Positions 8,434-17,433 of a DNA stretch of 64,000 nt are shown here, in pieces (the stretch's first letter is position 1; each line of letters opens with the position of its first letter). A program made the position numbers and the translations under genes. The notes beneath the pieces were generated by a model, which had not been told where the DNA came from, made no database searches, and saw only the letters and a program-made list of their open reading frames with translations. Source of the stretch: Corticimicrobacter populi (lineage in GTDB: Bacteria > Pseudomonadota > Gammaproteobacteria > Burkholderiales > Burkholderiaceae_B); the NCBI RefSeq assembly GCF_003123725.1, contig NZ_QETA01000007.1, positions 1 through 64,000 of the forward strand, read 5' to 3'.

Positions 8434-9777
8434 ATGCTGCCCACCATTTCCCAACTGCAACGCGACCTGGACGAAGGCCGCACCACCTCTCTGGCCCTGA
8501 CCGATGCCGCCCTGGCCCGCATCGACGATACCGGCGGCGAAGGCGCTCGCGCCTTTACCCAGGTCTACCGCAACCAGGCGCTGGCCGCCGCACGCGCCTC
8601 GGATCTATTGCGTGCGGCCGGTCTGCGCCGCTCGGCCATCGACGGCCTGCCGATCTCGGTCAAGGATCTGTTCGACATCACCGGCCAGCCCACCACGGCC
8701 GGCTCGGCCGTGCTGCGCGATGCCGAACCGGCCCGCGCCAATGCCCTGATCGTGCAGCGCCTGATCGATGCAGGTGCCATCATTGTGGGGCGCACCAACA
8801 TGACCGAGTTCGCCTTCTCCGGCCTCGGCCTGAACCCGCACTACGGCACGCCGCGCAGCCCCTGGGACCGCGCCACCGGCCGTATTCCCGGCGGATCGTC
8901 GTCGGGTGCCGGCGTCTCGGTGGCCGATGGCATGAGCGTGGCCGCCATCGGCACCGATACCGGCGGTTCGGTACGCATCCCGTCGGCCTTCTGCGGCCTG
9001 ACCGGCTTCAAGCCGACGGCCAGCCGTGTCTCCCAGCAAGGTACCCTGCCACTGTCGGCCAGCCTGGATTCAATCGGGCCGCTGGCAGCATCGGTTGAAT
9101 GCTGCGCCATCCTGGACGCCATCCTGAGCGGCTCGCCCTACGCGGCCCCGCAGGCTCCCGACCTGTCGTCACTGCGCTTTGCCGTCCCTGCCAACCTCGT
9201 GCTCGACGGTGCCGACGATCATGTCCGTGCGACCTTCGCCGCCACGCTGGAGCGGCTGGCCCAGGCCGGTGCGCAGATCCGCACGATCGATATCCCCGAA
9301 TTCAACGAACTGGCCCACATCAACCGCAAGGGTGGTTTTACCTGCTCGGAATCCTGGCACTGGCATCAGTCGCTGCTCGAGAGCCGCGAAGCCGAATACG
9401 ACCCGCGTGTGTCGTCGCGCATTCTGCGCGGCAAGGCCATGAGTGCAGCCGACTATATCGACGTACTTCAAGCCCGTCCGCAGTGGATCGCCGGCGTCGA
9501 GTCACGCCTGCAATCGTTCGACGCACTGCTGCTACCGACCGTCCCGGTCACCGCGCCGGTAATTGCCGACCTGGAAGCTTCCGACGAAGCCTACTTTGCC
9601 GCCAACGGCCTGATTCTGCGCAATCCGACGCTGATCAATTTCCTGGACGGCTGCGCCCTGTCGCTGCCCTGCCATGCGGTGGGGACTGCGCCCGTGGGGC
9701 TGATGGTGGCGGGTATTGGCGGTCAGGACCAGCGGATCCTGGATATCGGCCAGACCATCGAAGCAACGCTGGCATAA
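8434..9777 (+). CDS. Amidase signature family hydrolase
   Basis: A 447-residue amidase of the amidase signature family, which hydrolyses amides to acids and ammonia or an amine through a Ser-cisSer-Lys triad. All three are visible: Lys77 in ISVKDLFD, cis-Ser155 in the GGSSSGAG glycine/serine run, and nucleophile Ser179 in GTDTGGSVRIP. The ATG at 8434 is chosen because the family N-terminus (MLPTISQLQRDL) starts there; a longer reading frame upstream overlaps the DUF2848 gene in another frame. It lacks features of GatA context (no gatB/gatC nearby), so it is a catabolic amidase rather than a tRNA amidotransferase subunit. It ends the cluster begun at 3625. Confidence 0.9.
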   Translation: MLPTISQLQRDLDEGRTTSLALTDAALARIDDTGGEGARAFTQVYRNQALAAARASDLLRAAGLRRSAIDGLPISVKDLFDITGQPTTAGSAVLRDAEPARANALIVQRLIDAGAIIVGRTNMTEFAFSGLGLNPHYGTPRSPWDRATGRIPGGSSSGAGVSVADGMSVAAIGTDTGGSVRIPSAFCGLTGFKPTASRVSQQGTLPLSASLDSIGPLAASVECCAILDAILSGSPYAAPQAPDLSSLRFAVPANLVLDGADDHVRATFAATLERLAQAGAQIRTIDIPEFNELAHINRKGGFTCSESWHWHQSLLESREAEYDPRVSSRILRGKAMSAADYIDVLQARPQWIAGVESRLQSFDALLLPTVPVTAPVIADLEASDEAYFAANGLILRNPTLINFLDGCALSLPCHAVGTAPVGLMVAGIGGQDQRILDIGQTIEATLA

Positions 9778-9786
9778 GGATGGCAA

Positions 9787-9813
9787 GACAGGCGACCGGT
9801 CAGGCCGCCTGTC
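9787..9813. terminator. Hairpin between convergent genes, possible terminator
   Basis: GACAGGCG and CGCCTGTC form an 8-bp perfect stem in the 48-bp gap between the amidase gene and the oppositely oriented SMC gene. There is no T-tract on either side, so the termination role rests only on position. Confidence 0.35.
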
Positions 9814-9825
9814 CAAGCTGCCACA

Positions 9826-12636
9826 TCAATCCGCCTCGGCACGCCGCTGCAGTACACCAATAGGCGGAGCCCAGCGGGCATCACGCGGCTTCTTGGCCGT
9901 GACCAGCGTGATATCCGCCGGCTCGAATACCTCGACATTGTGCGTAATCGGCGTGGTCAGCACATACTGGGCCCGGGTCGATTTAAGGAAATGCCCCACC
10001 AACTGGATGTTGCGCACATCCAGGTGAGCAAACGGTTCATCGATGAACACGAAGCCGCCCGGCATCTCGTCGTCCTTGAGCAGGCCCACCAGCAGGATCA
10101 GCGACTTGATCACCTGCTGCCCGCCCGAGGCCTCGCCATCGTTCAGGCCAATGCTGCCCTTGCCGTCGAAGCTGAAACCGACCTTGAGTTCGGCCTGGCG
10201 CAGCACCAGATCGTCGTTTTCGAGATGTGGCAGATCGGCATGCACCTCCACGCCGGCCAGCAGGCCCAGGTCGACAATATTGCGCCGATAGCGTCGCACC
10301 GTGGCGCGCAACACATCGATATAGCGTTCGCGGGCGTTGCTGACTGATTCAGCCGCAGCGGCATTGCGTGCCTTGCACTCATCCAGCCGCAGCGACTGGC
10401 TGCCTACGGCGGCCTGCAGCAGGATATGCTTTTCCTCGACGGAGGCATCGGTTTCCCACTGCCCCTGCTCCAGTTCGCGATCAACCGCCTCGCTGCGCAA
10501 CCGGGCCTGAGTCGCATTGCCGAAACGTTCGTACAGTTCGGCCAGCCGCGCCGGCGCAATCCATGATGCCGGAAAGCCACCCCGGCGTACGCGTGAATCG
10601 GCAGCACGCAGGCGCTGCGCCTCATAGCGCTCGCGCCACTCGCGCTCATGCTGGGCCGCATCGCGCTGCCCATCGGACAAGCGCTGCTGCATGCTGCGAT
10701 AGCTGGCTTCGGCCTTGGTCTTGGCAATCACGGCCTGCGTACATTCGGCGTCCAGTGTATGCCAGCGTTCGCCCGCCGCGAGCCGTGCCTGCCGGAGCGC
10801 CGGCAACTGCTGCCGCGCCTGCTCGAATTCGTCGCTGCAGCGGGCCAATTCCTCCGCCGCCCGGTGCCCCTTGCCAGCCTCGACCGCAGCCTGCAACTGC
10901 CGTCGGGTTTCCTTCTGCTGCTGGGACACCACCGCCAGCTCCTGATCCAGGACGTCCAGCTTGTGCTCGAGCGCCGTCCGGCGTGCCGACACGGCAGCCG
11001 CGCCAAACTGGTGCTGGGCCGGATCGACCCAGACACTGCGCCCGCCCCGGCCATCGCGCCAATAGGCCTGCGGCGTAATCCATTCACCGCCCTGTCGGGC
11101 ACCTGCACGTGTATCCTCGACCCGGCTGATCTGGGCCAGTTGCCGGAGCAGCCAACCCGGCGCGGCCGCCGAGAACTTCAGTACCGCCAGCAGGCTGTCG
11201 ACAGGCGGCTGGCTCGGTACGGTCTCCGCCTCGGCCACCAGGTAGTGACGATAGCGTTCCCGTTCGGCCAGCGCCATGGCACGGCCTTCGTCATCGGCGC
11301 GTTCCAGCACCACAACCCAGCGAGCCGCACGCAACACGCCTTCGGCGGCCGCACGCCAGTGCTCATCGGTAATCTGAATGACATCGGCCATGACATGATG
11401 GCCGATACCTTCCTTGCGCAGCACCTGCAGGAACCGCTGCACTTCGGCAGGCGGGGGAGCCTGGCGTTGTCCCTGCAGCGCATCCAGCGACATCTGCAGT
11501 TCATCGCGCTGCCGATTGGCGGCATGCCAGCGGCTGTCCAGCTCGCTCTTTTCCTGCTCCAGCCGACGTACACGCTCGGCCAGTTGCGCGGCATCGGTTT
11601 CTACGGCAGCCAGGGCCTGCAGCTCCTCGGCGCGCTTGAGCGCCTCTTCTACCGGTCGCTCGACATCGCGGGCCTGCTGCAAGCGAACCTGGGCATCGCG
11701 CTTGTCGGCCTCCAGTTGCGCCACCCTTTCCTTGGCAGCCTGCTGTTCTTCGGACAGGCGCAACAGACGGGCACTGTCGTCCGCCCATTGGCGACGCTGC
11801 GCAGCGTAGTTCAGCCGTTGTCGGTGCAACTCCAGAAACCGGGTCGCCGTATCGCGACGTTCTTCGTGCCAGGCCAGCACAGGCATGACTTCGGTTGCCA
11901 GCCATTCGCGCTCGCGCAACTTGTCCTGATGCAACCGGTAGCGGGTCACGCGCAGTTCCATCTGCTCCAGCTGCGTCTGGCCATGCACCAGTTCGCGTTC
12001 GGCGGTCTCGACCTCGGCAGCCAGTTCTCGCTGGTGGCGACGGGCCTCTTCGTAGCCATCCAGCACTTCCTGATCGCCGAACACGTCGAACACCAGCCGC
12101 AACAGTTCCTTGGGCGAGTACTCGCAGAGCCGGTCGGTCTGGCCCTGCTCCAGCGCCAGCACGCGCGCGATGGCCCGCGACAGGCCAGCGCTTTCGAGCC
12201 GCTTGCGCCAGTGTTCAATACCCAACCAGTCTTTGCCCGGCAATTCGGCCAGATTCTCGATGGGTTCGTCGCCTTCGACCATGATGTAGCGACGTTGCCA
12301 GTCGCCCCCGTTGCGGTCGATGCGACAGGCCAGCGTGACCTGATCCGAATACAGCAGGTTGCGGGCAAACGGCCGGCTCGACAACTGACGCCCATGCGGC
12401 CGGTTGTCGACCGTGGCGCGCAGCCAGGTCTGGTCGGCATTGGCATGGCGTGCATAGGTCTTGTAGCTGCGCCCGCCCGAGCATTCCAGGCCCAGCAGCG
12501 TGCGCATGGCATCGAGCAGTGTGGTCTTGCCCGAGCCGTTGGGACCGGCCACGGTGATGATGGCACCATCGAGCGGCAGCGTCAGGCGCTGGCAGTAGTC
12601 CCACTGCAGCAGTTCAATCGATTGCAGGTGAAACAT
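9826..12636 (-). CDS. mksB: MksB-type SMC ATPase of a bacterial condensin
   Basis: A 936-residue SMC-like ATPase. Walker A is GPNGSGKTT at residues 31-39; the ABC signature SGGQ is at 837-840 and Walker B VFIDEPFAHLD at 863-873. Between them lie two long coiled-coil arms, rich in Glu, Gln, Arg and Ala, around a compact hinge-like region at about 400-540. This is the layout of MksB/JetC, a shortened MukB relative (MukB is about 1480 residues). Such proteins dimerise, bind a kleisin and the MksE subunit, and extrude or fold DNA. Its start overlaps the stop of the MksE-like gene by one base (TGATG), and the order F-E-B matches mks operons. Assignment rests on size, motifs and operon. Confidence 0.8.
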   Translation of the reverse strand: MFHLQSIELLQWDYCQRLTLPLDGAIITVAGPNGSGKTTLLDAMRTLLGLECSGGRSYKTYARHANADQTWLRATVDNRPHGRQLSSRPFARNLLYSDQVTLACRIDRNGGDWQRRYIMVEGDEPIENLAELPGKDWLGIEHWRKRLESAGLSRAIARVLALEQGQTDRLCEYSPKELLRLVFDVFGDQEVLDGYEEARRHQRELAAEVETAERELVHGQTQLEQMELRVTRYRLHQDKLREREWLATEVMPVLAWHEERRDTATRFLELHRQRLNYAAQRRQWADDSARLLRLSEEQQAAKERVAQLEADKRDAQVRLQQARDVERPVEEALKRAEELQALAAVETDAAQLAERVRRLEQEKSELDSRWHAANRQRDELQMSLDALQGQRQAPPPAEVQRFLQVLRKEGIGHHVMADVIQITDEHWRAAAEGVLRAARWVVVLERADDEGRAMALAERERYRHYLVAEAETVPSQPPVDSLLAVLKFSAAAPGWLLRQLAQISRVEDTRAGARQGGEWITPQAYWRDGRGGRSVWVDPAQHQFGAAAVSARRTALEHKLDVLDQELAVVSQQQKETRRQLQAAVEAGKGHRAAEELARCSDEFEQARQQLPALRQARLAAGERWHTLDAECTQAVIAKTKAEASYRSMQQRLSDGQRDAAQHEREWRERYEAQRLRAADSRVRRGGFPASWIAPARLAELYERFGNATQARLRSEAVDRELEQGQWETDASVEEKHILLQAAVGSQSLRLDECKARNAAAAESVSNARERYIDVLRATVRRYRRNIVDLGLLAGVEVHADLPHLENDDLVLRQAELKVGFSFDGKGSIGLNDGEASGGQQVIKSLILLVGLLKDDEMPGGFVFIDEPFAHLDVRNIQLVGHFLKSTRAQYVLTTPITHNVEVFEPADITLVTAKKPRDARWAPPIGVLQRRAEAD

Positions 12637-13289
12637 CAGTTTTTCTCCTGACGGGTACGCGCCAGCACATCGCCCAGCGTGCCATCAAGAATGCGCGGCG
12701 CGAGTGTGTCGTAGTCGAGCAGCAGATCCAGCAACGGGCCTTCGGCGATGACATCGCCCCGGCGCACGATGAAGCCGTGCGCCTCCAGGCGCTTGAGATT
12801 GGTATCCAGGCGGGTCTTGCGCCCCAGTTGTGCCCCGAAGTCGGCCAACAAGGCCCGGTATGACACTTCCGGGCTCACCTCGGCCGCGCTGGGCATGGGG
12901 CGATCGTTGCGGAACAGCTCTTCCTGGCTCTCGCCCTCGGCAGAAGCCGCCCGGGCAGCCTGCCGTTCGCGCTTGGGCAGCACGATCATGGACCACAGCA
13001 CCACCAGCAGCGAGACGGCATCACGCGGCAGGTCGAGATTATTGTTGGCAGACAGACCGGCCTCGCCGAACACAGCCGTTTCCGCATCGCGCAACAGGGC
13101 GACGCTGACATAGTCGGCGTGGATATTGTCGATCAGGCGCAGGCCGATGCGGCCCAGCCGGTCCTGTACCGATTGCCACAGTTCGGCATCGACCAGTGCA
13201 CGACGCACGCGCGGATGGCGACGCGGCAACCAGCGCTGTGCCAGCAGCTCGGCCGCCAGCAGGGCGGCATCATCGAGAGGTTCAGTCAT
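12636..13289 (-). CDS. mksE: MksE-like condensin accessory subunit (DUF4194 type)
   Basis: A 217-residue soluble protein, rich in helices with winged-helix character at the C-terminus (KTRLDTNLKRLEAHGFIVRR). Size and position between a kleisin-like and an SMC gene match MksE/JetB, which clamps the kleisin and contacts DNA. It contains LPRDAVSLLVVLWSMIVLPK, a segment typical of the DUF4194 family. It overlaps the upstream gene by eight bases and the downstream SMC gene by one, so the three are translated together. Confidence 0.72.
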   Translation of the reverse strand: MTEPLDDAALLAAELLAQRWLPRRHPRVRRALVDAELWQSVQDRLGRIGLRLIDNIHADYVSVALLRDAETAVFGEAGLSANNNLDLPRDAVSLLVVLWSMIVLPKRERQAARAASAEGESQEELFRNDRPMPSAAEVSPEVSYRALLADFGAQLGRKTRLDTNLKRLEAHGFIVRRGDVIAEGPLLDLLLDYDTLAPRILDGTLGDVLARTRQEKN

Positions 13290-14613
13290 GGGATGGATTG
13301 GAAATATCGGGAATCAGTCGTCCGGCGCTCAGGCGCGCCACATGGGGATCGTCGGTCGGTTCCAGCACCGGATCCAGTTCGGCCCGCCAGGGCAGGCGGG
13401 CCAGGTCGCCGGTCTGGCCCTGCAGGGTACGGGCCTGGGCATCGCCCAGCAGCGGTAACAGTTGCATGCGATAGGCGGCCTGCGCAAAGCGTCCGCCCAG
13501 CACGGCCTGCGCGACCGGCGGCTGGGCCGGCCCACCGTCGTCGGACGACAGTGATTGCGCATCAGACAACCAGTCGATCAATGCACCCAGTTCGACCGGC
13601 ATGCGCAAGGCCTCGATCTCGCCGGCACCCGCCGTTGCCGCCGGTGGCAAACCCTGTGCCCGCTGCGGATCGGGACGGTCTCGCTCGAATTCGCCCTCGG
13701 CCACGTCGACCATTTCATGCGCACTGACGAACACCGGCTGGACGCCTGTCGCCAGCACATCGGCCAGCAAGGTATGCAAGGCAGGATGCGATTGCAGCCA
13801 CAGACGCACATCGGAACTGGTCACACCGGTCGATCCCAGCGTCACCCGCTGGCGATCGGCCTGCTGCAACGCGCGCGTGAACTGGCTGGCCATCGACAGC
13901 AGCCGGGCCTGGGCATGGCCCAATGCGCGCGCCTCGCGCTCCAGACGGGGATCGTCATGTTCGCTGCGAATCAGGGCGGTCAACGCCTCGCCGGCCCGCC
14001 CAACCAGTGCCAGCGCCCGCTCGAAACGCGGTTGAGACTCGCGCAGCCGAGCTTCCGAGCCACTGGCAATGGCATCGGCAAACTCATCATAGAGTCGTGC
14101 CAATTGCGCATGCAGGTGCCGTATCTGGGCAGGATCGGACAGGCCCAGCGCCTGGGCACCGGCCACCTGGGCCAGCAATGCGCCCATCTCATCGTCGTCC
14201 TCGGGGGTACGCACCAACGGTGCCAGCAGCCCCTGCGCCTGCTGCGCCAGTGGTGACAGATGGTAATCCTGGACGGTAGCGTCCCAGACCAGCAAGCCGA
14301 GATCGCGCAAACGCTTGAGGGCCACATCGAGCGCCTCGGGCCTGAGGCCATGAAAAAGCAGGTTCAGGTCTTCACGGGAAAAGCGCCCCTGCGCCTGCGC
14401 CGCCAGCTCAAGAAAGACCCACAGCCGCAACCGGGCGGCCGACTGCCCACCGGACATCAGACCGCGCACGGCATCCAGCAGCGCCAGCCGCTGCCCCAGT
14501 ATCCAGGCCAGCGGTGACTCGGCAGCAAAGCCGGGCTCGCGGAAGTAGCCCTCAAAAGCTGCGGGTTCCTGTTCATCGAACAGGTGGGAATCGGAACGGA
14601 CAGCAGCCGTCAT
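13282..14613 (-). CDS. mksF: MksF-like kleisin subunit of a bacterial condensin
   Basis: A 443-residue protein that begins the condensin operon. An N-terminal winged helix is visible at about residues 60-130 (ARLRLWVFLELAA, then ALDVALKRLRDLGLLVWD), followed by a helical middle with heptad-like stretches and a C-terminal domain. This corresponds to MksF/JetA, the kleisin that bridges the two SMC heads. Primary sequence conservation in this family is weak, so operon position carries much of the evidence. No gene for MksG/JetD, the topoisomerase VI-like nuclease that turns such complexes into the Wadjet plasmid defence system, is present on either side. Confidence 0.7.
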   Translation of the reverse strand: MTAAVRSDSHLFDEQEPAAFEGYFREPGFAAESPLAWILGQRLALLDAVRGLMSGGQSAARLRLWVFLELAAQAQGRFSREDLNLLFHGLRPEALDVALKRLRDLGLLVWDATVQDYHLSPLAQQAQGLLAPLVRTPEDDDEMGALLAQVAGAQALGLSDPAQIRHLHAQLARLYDEFADAIASGSEARLRESQPRFERALALVGRAGEALTALIRSEHDDPRLEREARALGHAQARLLSMASQFTRALQQADRQRVTLGSTGVTSSDVRLWLQSHPALHTLLADVLATGVQPVFVSAHEMVDVAEGEFERDRPDPQRAQGLPPAATAGAGEIEALRMPVELGALIDWLSDAQSLSSDDGGPAQPPVAQAVLGGRFAQAAYRMQLLPLLGDAQARTLQGQTGDLARLPWRAELDPVLEPTDDPHVARLSAGRLIPDISNPSHD

Positions 14614-14676
14614 GACAGGTTCTCCATGCAGGGCGAAATTCTAACGTATCGCCCTGCGCCCTGCCCGGCCTGCCGC

Positions 14677-15537
14677 TCAGGCCTCGCGTAGCGCCAGCCA
14701 GCGTGCAGCCACTGCCTCGGCCAACGCCTGATTGGGATCGACACTGTGCGCCAGCAAGGCCGACCGACCATGCGCCAGCGCCAGCGGCACCTCGGTGCAG
14801 GCCAGTACCAGCCTTTGCGCGCCGCGATCGACCAGGGCCTGGGCCGCCGCCTCCAGCAGCAAGGCACCATCATCGAGCGCATTGCGCTTGATGGCATAAC
14901 AGCCCGGCGTAAACAGGGTATCCAGTTCTTCCACTGTGTTTTCGAGCACCTCGTAGCCATGCTGCACCAGGCGGTCCTGGTACAGGCGGGTCTGCAGGGC
15001 ACCCTGGGTGGCAATCAGCCCGATCCGCGTTGGCCCTGCGGCCTCGGTCGGCTGCGCATCCACATCATCCGAGCTACTCGGGCCAGCAACCGCCCTGTCC
15101 GCTACGACAGCCGCGTTCACGGAAAACGACAGGCCCGCGCCAGCCCCCGATCGCACCAGCGCTTCCAGCGTGGCATCGACGATATGCAGGAAAGGTACCG
15201 CACTGGCGGCCCGCAAAGGCTCAATCCAGTGGTGCACCGTATTGCAGGGGATCACAATCAGCGTCGCGCCGGCCCGGTTCAACTGGGCCACGCCCTCCAG
15301 CAACTGCGGCAGCGGAGACGGCCCCGTCCCGGCAATGGCCTGTTGGCGATCGGCAATCTGCGGCACGTTCCAGACCACGGCCGGCACATGCTCCTGGTCT
15401 ATCCGCGCCGGGGTGGCCAGCACCAGCTTGTGCATGAAGTCTACCGTCGCCAGCGGCCCCATGCCGCCGAGCACACCCAGCCGGAAAGCCGGCGCAACCG
15501 CGCCGACGCTCGCCGCAATGGTCAGATCAGAGGGCAT
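14677..15537 (-). CDS. Aspartate/glutamate racemase family protein
   Basis: A 286-residue cofactor-independent racemase of the Asp/Glu/hydantoin family. The signature GVLGGMGPLATVDF is at residues 21-34, and the two catalytic cysteines that deprotonate opposite faces of the substrate are Cys98 (IPCNTVHHW) and Cys247 (LACTEVPLAL). It starts at 15537 inside the end of the PLP enzyme gene, overlapping it by 11 bases, so the two are coupled. Compared with usual members (about 230-250 residues) it carries an extra Ala/Gly/Ser-rich stretch at about 130-170. Its neighbour acts on D-cysteine or L-cysteate, so interconverting such amino acid enantiomers is a reasonable guess. Confidence 0.85.
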   Translation of the reverse strand: MPSDLTIAASVGAVAPAFRLGVLGGMGPLATVDFMHKLVLATPARIDQEHVPAVVWNVPQIADRQQAIAGTGPSPLPQLLEGVAQLNRAGATLIVIPCNTVHHWIEPLRAASAVPFLHIVDATLEALVRSGAGAGLSFSVNAAVVADRAVAGPSSSDDVDAQPTEAAGPTRIGLIATQGALQTRLYQDRLVQHGYEVLENTVEELDTLFTPGCYAIKRNALDDGALLLEAAAQALVDRGAQRLVLACTEVPLALAHGRSALLAHSVDPNQALAEAVAARWLALREA

Positions 15538-16546
15538 GATCGCGTGCGTAGTTTTCAAGCACGCTGCGATAGCCCGGCAAGGCTGCTGCACCGCCCGTAT
15601 GGATGAAAACGATATTCTGCCCGGCCTTGAACTCGCCCTTGCGGATATAGTCCAGCAGGCCGGCAAACCCCTTGGCGCTATAGACCGGGTCGAGCAAAAT
15701 GCCTTCGGTCCGGGCCAGCAGGAACAGGGCCTCGAGCGTCCCGTCGTTGGGAATGCCGTAACCCTCGCCCACGTAGTCGGACGTGACCTGCACCGCCTCG
15801 GCCGGAAATTCGCCCCGGATACCCAGCAGTTCCCAGGTCTGGCGCGCCAGCTTCGTGACATTCTCGATCTGGCGCTCGCGCGGTGCGCGCACGCTCACAC
15901 CCAGCACCGGGATATGGCTGTTGTTGCCCTGCAGGCCGACCAGCAGGCCGGCCTGGGTGCCGGTACTGCCGGTCGCATGCACCACATGGTGTACATCGAG
16001 TTGCTGGTCGTTGATCTGCTGCAGCAGTTCCTGCGCCGACTCGACATAGCCCAGCGCCCCCACGGCATTGGAACCGCCACCGGGGATCAGATAGGGCGTC
16101 TCGCCCGCGGCACGCAGGCGCTCGCCCACCGCGACCAGTTCCTGGTTCATGTCCAGGCCACCGTCGCGTCGCTCGATGGTCGCCCCGAAGATACGATCCA
16201 GCAGCACGTTGCCGTTGTCGTCATAGTCGGCATCGGTATGCTGGATGCGCTCCTCGAGCAGCACCGTGGATTTCAGGCCGAAACGGGCTGCGGCCGCCAC
16301 GGTCTGGCGCACATGGTTGGACTGGCGCGCGCCCTGCGTCACGATATGCGTCGCGCCCAGCGCCAGGGCCTCGCCCAGCAGGAATTCGAGCTTGCGGGTC
16401 TTGTTGCCGCCGGTGGCCAGTCCGGTGTTGTCATCGCGCTTGATATAGATCTCTGGGCCACCCAGCAGGCGGCTCAGGCGCGGCAGATGCTGCAGCGGGG
16501 TGGGTGCCTGGGTCAGACGCACACGGGGAAAATGGGACAGTTTCAT
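15527..16546 (-). CDS. D-cysteine desulfhydrase / L-cysteate sulfo-lyase family PLP enzyme
   Basis: A 339-residue PLP enzyme of the ACC deaminase / D-cysteine desulfhydrase group. The cofactor lysine is probably Lys49 in GGNKTRKLEF; SNHVRQTVAAA and the ATGSTGTQAGL phosphate-binding loop follow. Members either release sulfide and ammonia from D-cysteine (DcyD) or sulfite and ammonia from L-cysteate (CuyA). The sequence alone does not separate these, but the gene overlaps the ATPase gene of a taurine/sulfonate-type ABC importer by four bases, which favours an imported sulfur compound such as cysteate. The start at 16546 lies in the ATGA overlap. Confidence 0.85.
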   Translation of the reverse strand: MKLSHFPRVRLTQAPTPLQHLPRLSRLLGGPEIYIKRDDNTGLATGGNKTRKLEFLLGEALALGATHIVTQGARQSNHVRQTVAAAARFGLKSTVLLEERIQHTDADYDDNGNVLLDRIFGATIERRDGGLDMNQELVAVGERLRAAGETPYLIPGGGSNAVGALGYVESAQELLQQINDQQLDVHHVVHATGSTGTQAGLLVGLQGNNSHIPVLGVSVRAPRERQIENVTKLARQTWELLGIRGEFPAEAVQVTSDYVGEGYGIPNDGTLEALFLLARTEGILLDPVYSAKGFAGLLDYIRKGEFKAGQNIVFIHTGGAAALPGYRSVLENYARDHAL

Positions 16547-17433
16547 GGATTGATCTCCTCAAGCAGATGACCGCTTTCTTCACGCAGAATCTGCAGGATA
16601 CGCCGTTTGGCGGGGGCATAGGCAGGATCGGCCAGCAGCGCATCGGGCGTGCGTGGCCGGGCAAAGGGAACTTCGATGATTTCGCGCACCCGACCGGGGT
16701 GGGCGCTCATCATGACGATGCGGTCGCCCAGGAACAGGGCCTCATCCACATCGTGCGTCACGAAGACGATGGTCGTGCCGGTCTCTGCCCAGATCCGGTT
16801 GAGCAGTTCCTGCATGACCAGCCGGGTCTGCGCATCGAGCGCGCCGAACGGCTCATCCATCAGCAGCACCTGCGGCCCCGGCAGCCAGGCGCGGGCCAGC
16901 GCAACCCGCTGGCGCATGCCGCCCGACAATTGCCAGGGATAATGCTCCGCATAGCGTTCCAGGCCGACCTGGCGCAACAGGCGACGTGCCTCGGGCAAAT
17001 AGTCGCGGGCATCGCGGCCCGCCATGCGTGGCCCGAACGCCACGTTGTCGAGCACGGTCAGCCACGGGAACAGGGTCGGCTGCTGAAACACCATGCCACG
17101 CCGGGGGTCCGGCCCGCGTATGGCCTGCCCATCCAGACTGATCGTGCCATGGTCGGGGCTGTCAAAGCCTGCCAGCAAATTGAGGACGGTGGACTTGCCG
17201 CAACCGGATGGGCCCAGCAGGCACACGAACTCTCCGGTGCGCACTTCAAGGTTGATGTCTTCCAGCACGGTCAGGCGCTGCGCCTGGCGACGGCCATGCG
17301 CAAAAGACTTGCCCACGCCCTGCAGACGGATGCTGACGGAAGCGTTCGGCACCTGCGTATGCGTCAGGTCGGGCGTGCCGCCGGCAGCGCCTTCCGGTGT
17401 CGGTACGAATACAGCGGAGATGGGATTTTTCAT
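16543..17433 (-). CDS. ABC transporter ATPase, taurine/sulfonate type (TauB/SsuB-like)
   Basis: A 296-residue ABC ATPase with all motifs: Walker A GPSGCGKST at residues 74-82, signature LSGGMRQRVALARA, Walker B LLMDEPFGALD and the switch histidine in VTHDVDEAL. The FQQPTLFPWLTVLDN Q-loop region is typical of the nitrate/sulfonate/taurine class. An N-terminal extension of about 35 residues precedes the usual start; an internal start is possible. It overlaps both neighbours by four bases. It powers the permease and binding protein encoded just upstream. Confidence 0.92.
   Translation of the reverse strand: MKNPISAVFVPTPEGAAGGTPDLTHTQVPNASVSIRLQGVGKSFAHGRRQAQRLTVLEDINLEVRTGEFVCLLGPSGCGKSTVLNLLAGFDSPDHGTISLDGQAIRGPDPRRGMVFQQPTLFPWLTVLDNVAFGPRMAGRDARDYLPEARRLLRQVGLERYAEHYPWQLSGGMRQRVALARAWLPGPQVLLMDEPFGALDAQTRLVMQELLNRIWAETGTTIVFVTHDVDEALFLGDRIVMMSAHPGRVREIIEVPFARPRTPDALLADPAYAPAKRRILQILREESGHLLEEINP

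Noticed and set aside
8434-9777. Reading the amidase as GatA of the tRNA amidotransferase
   Set aside because: No gatB or gatC nearby and the gene ends a TRAP-linked catabolic cluster; a catabolic amidase fits better.
10648-12651. A 667-codon open frame antisense to the mksB-like gene
   Set aside because: It is a by-product of high-GC codon use: the protein has no recognisable domain, whereas the opposite strand encodes complete SMC ATPase motifs.
9826-14613. Calling the condensin operon a Wadjet defence system
   Set aside because: The nuclease subunit JetD/MksG is absent next to the operon, and the neighbours are not defence genes.
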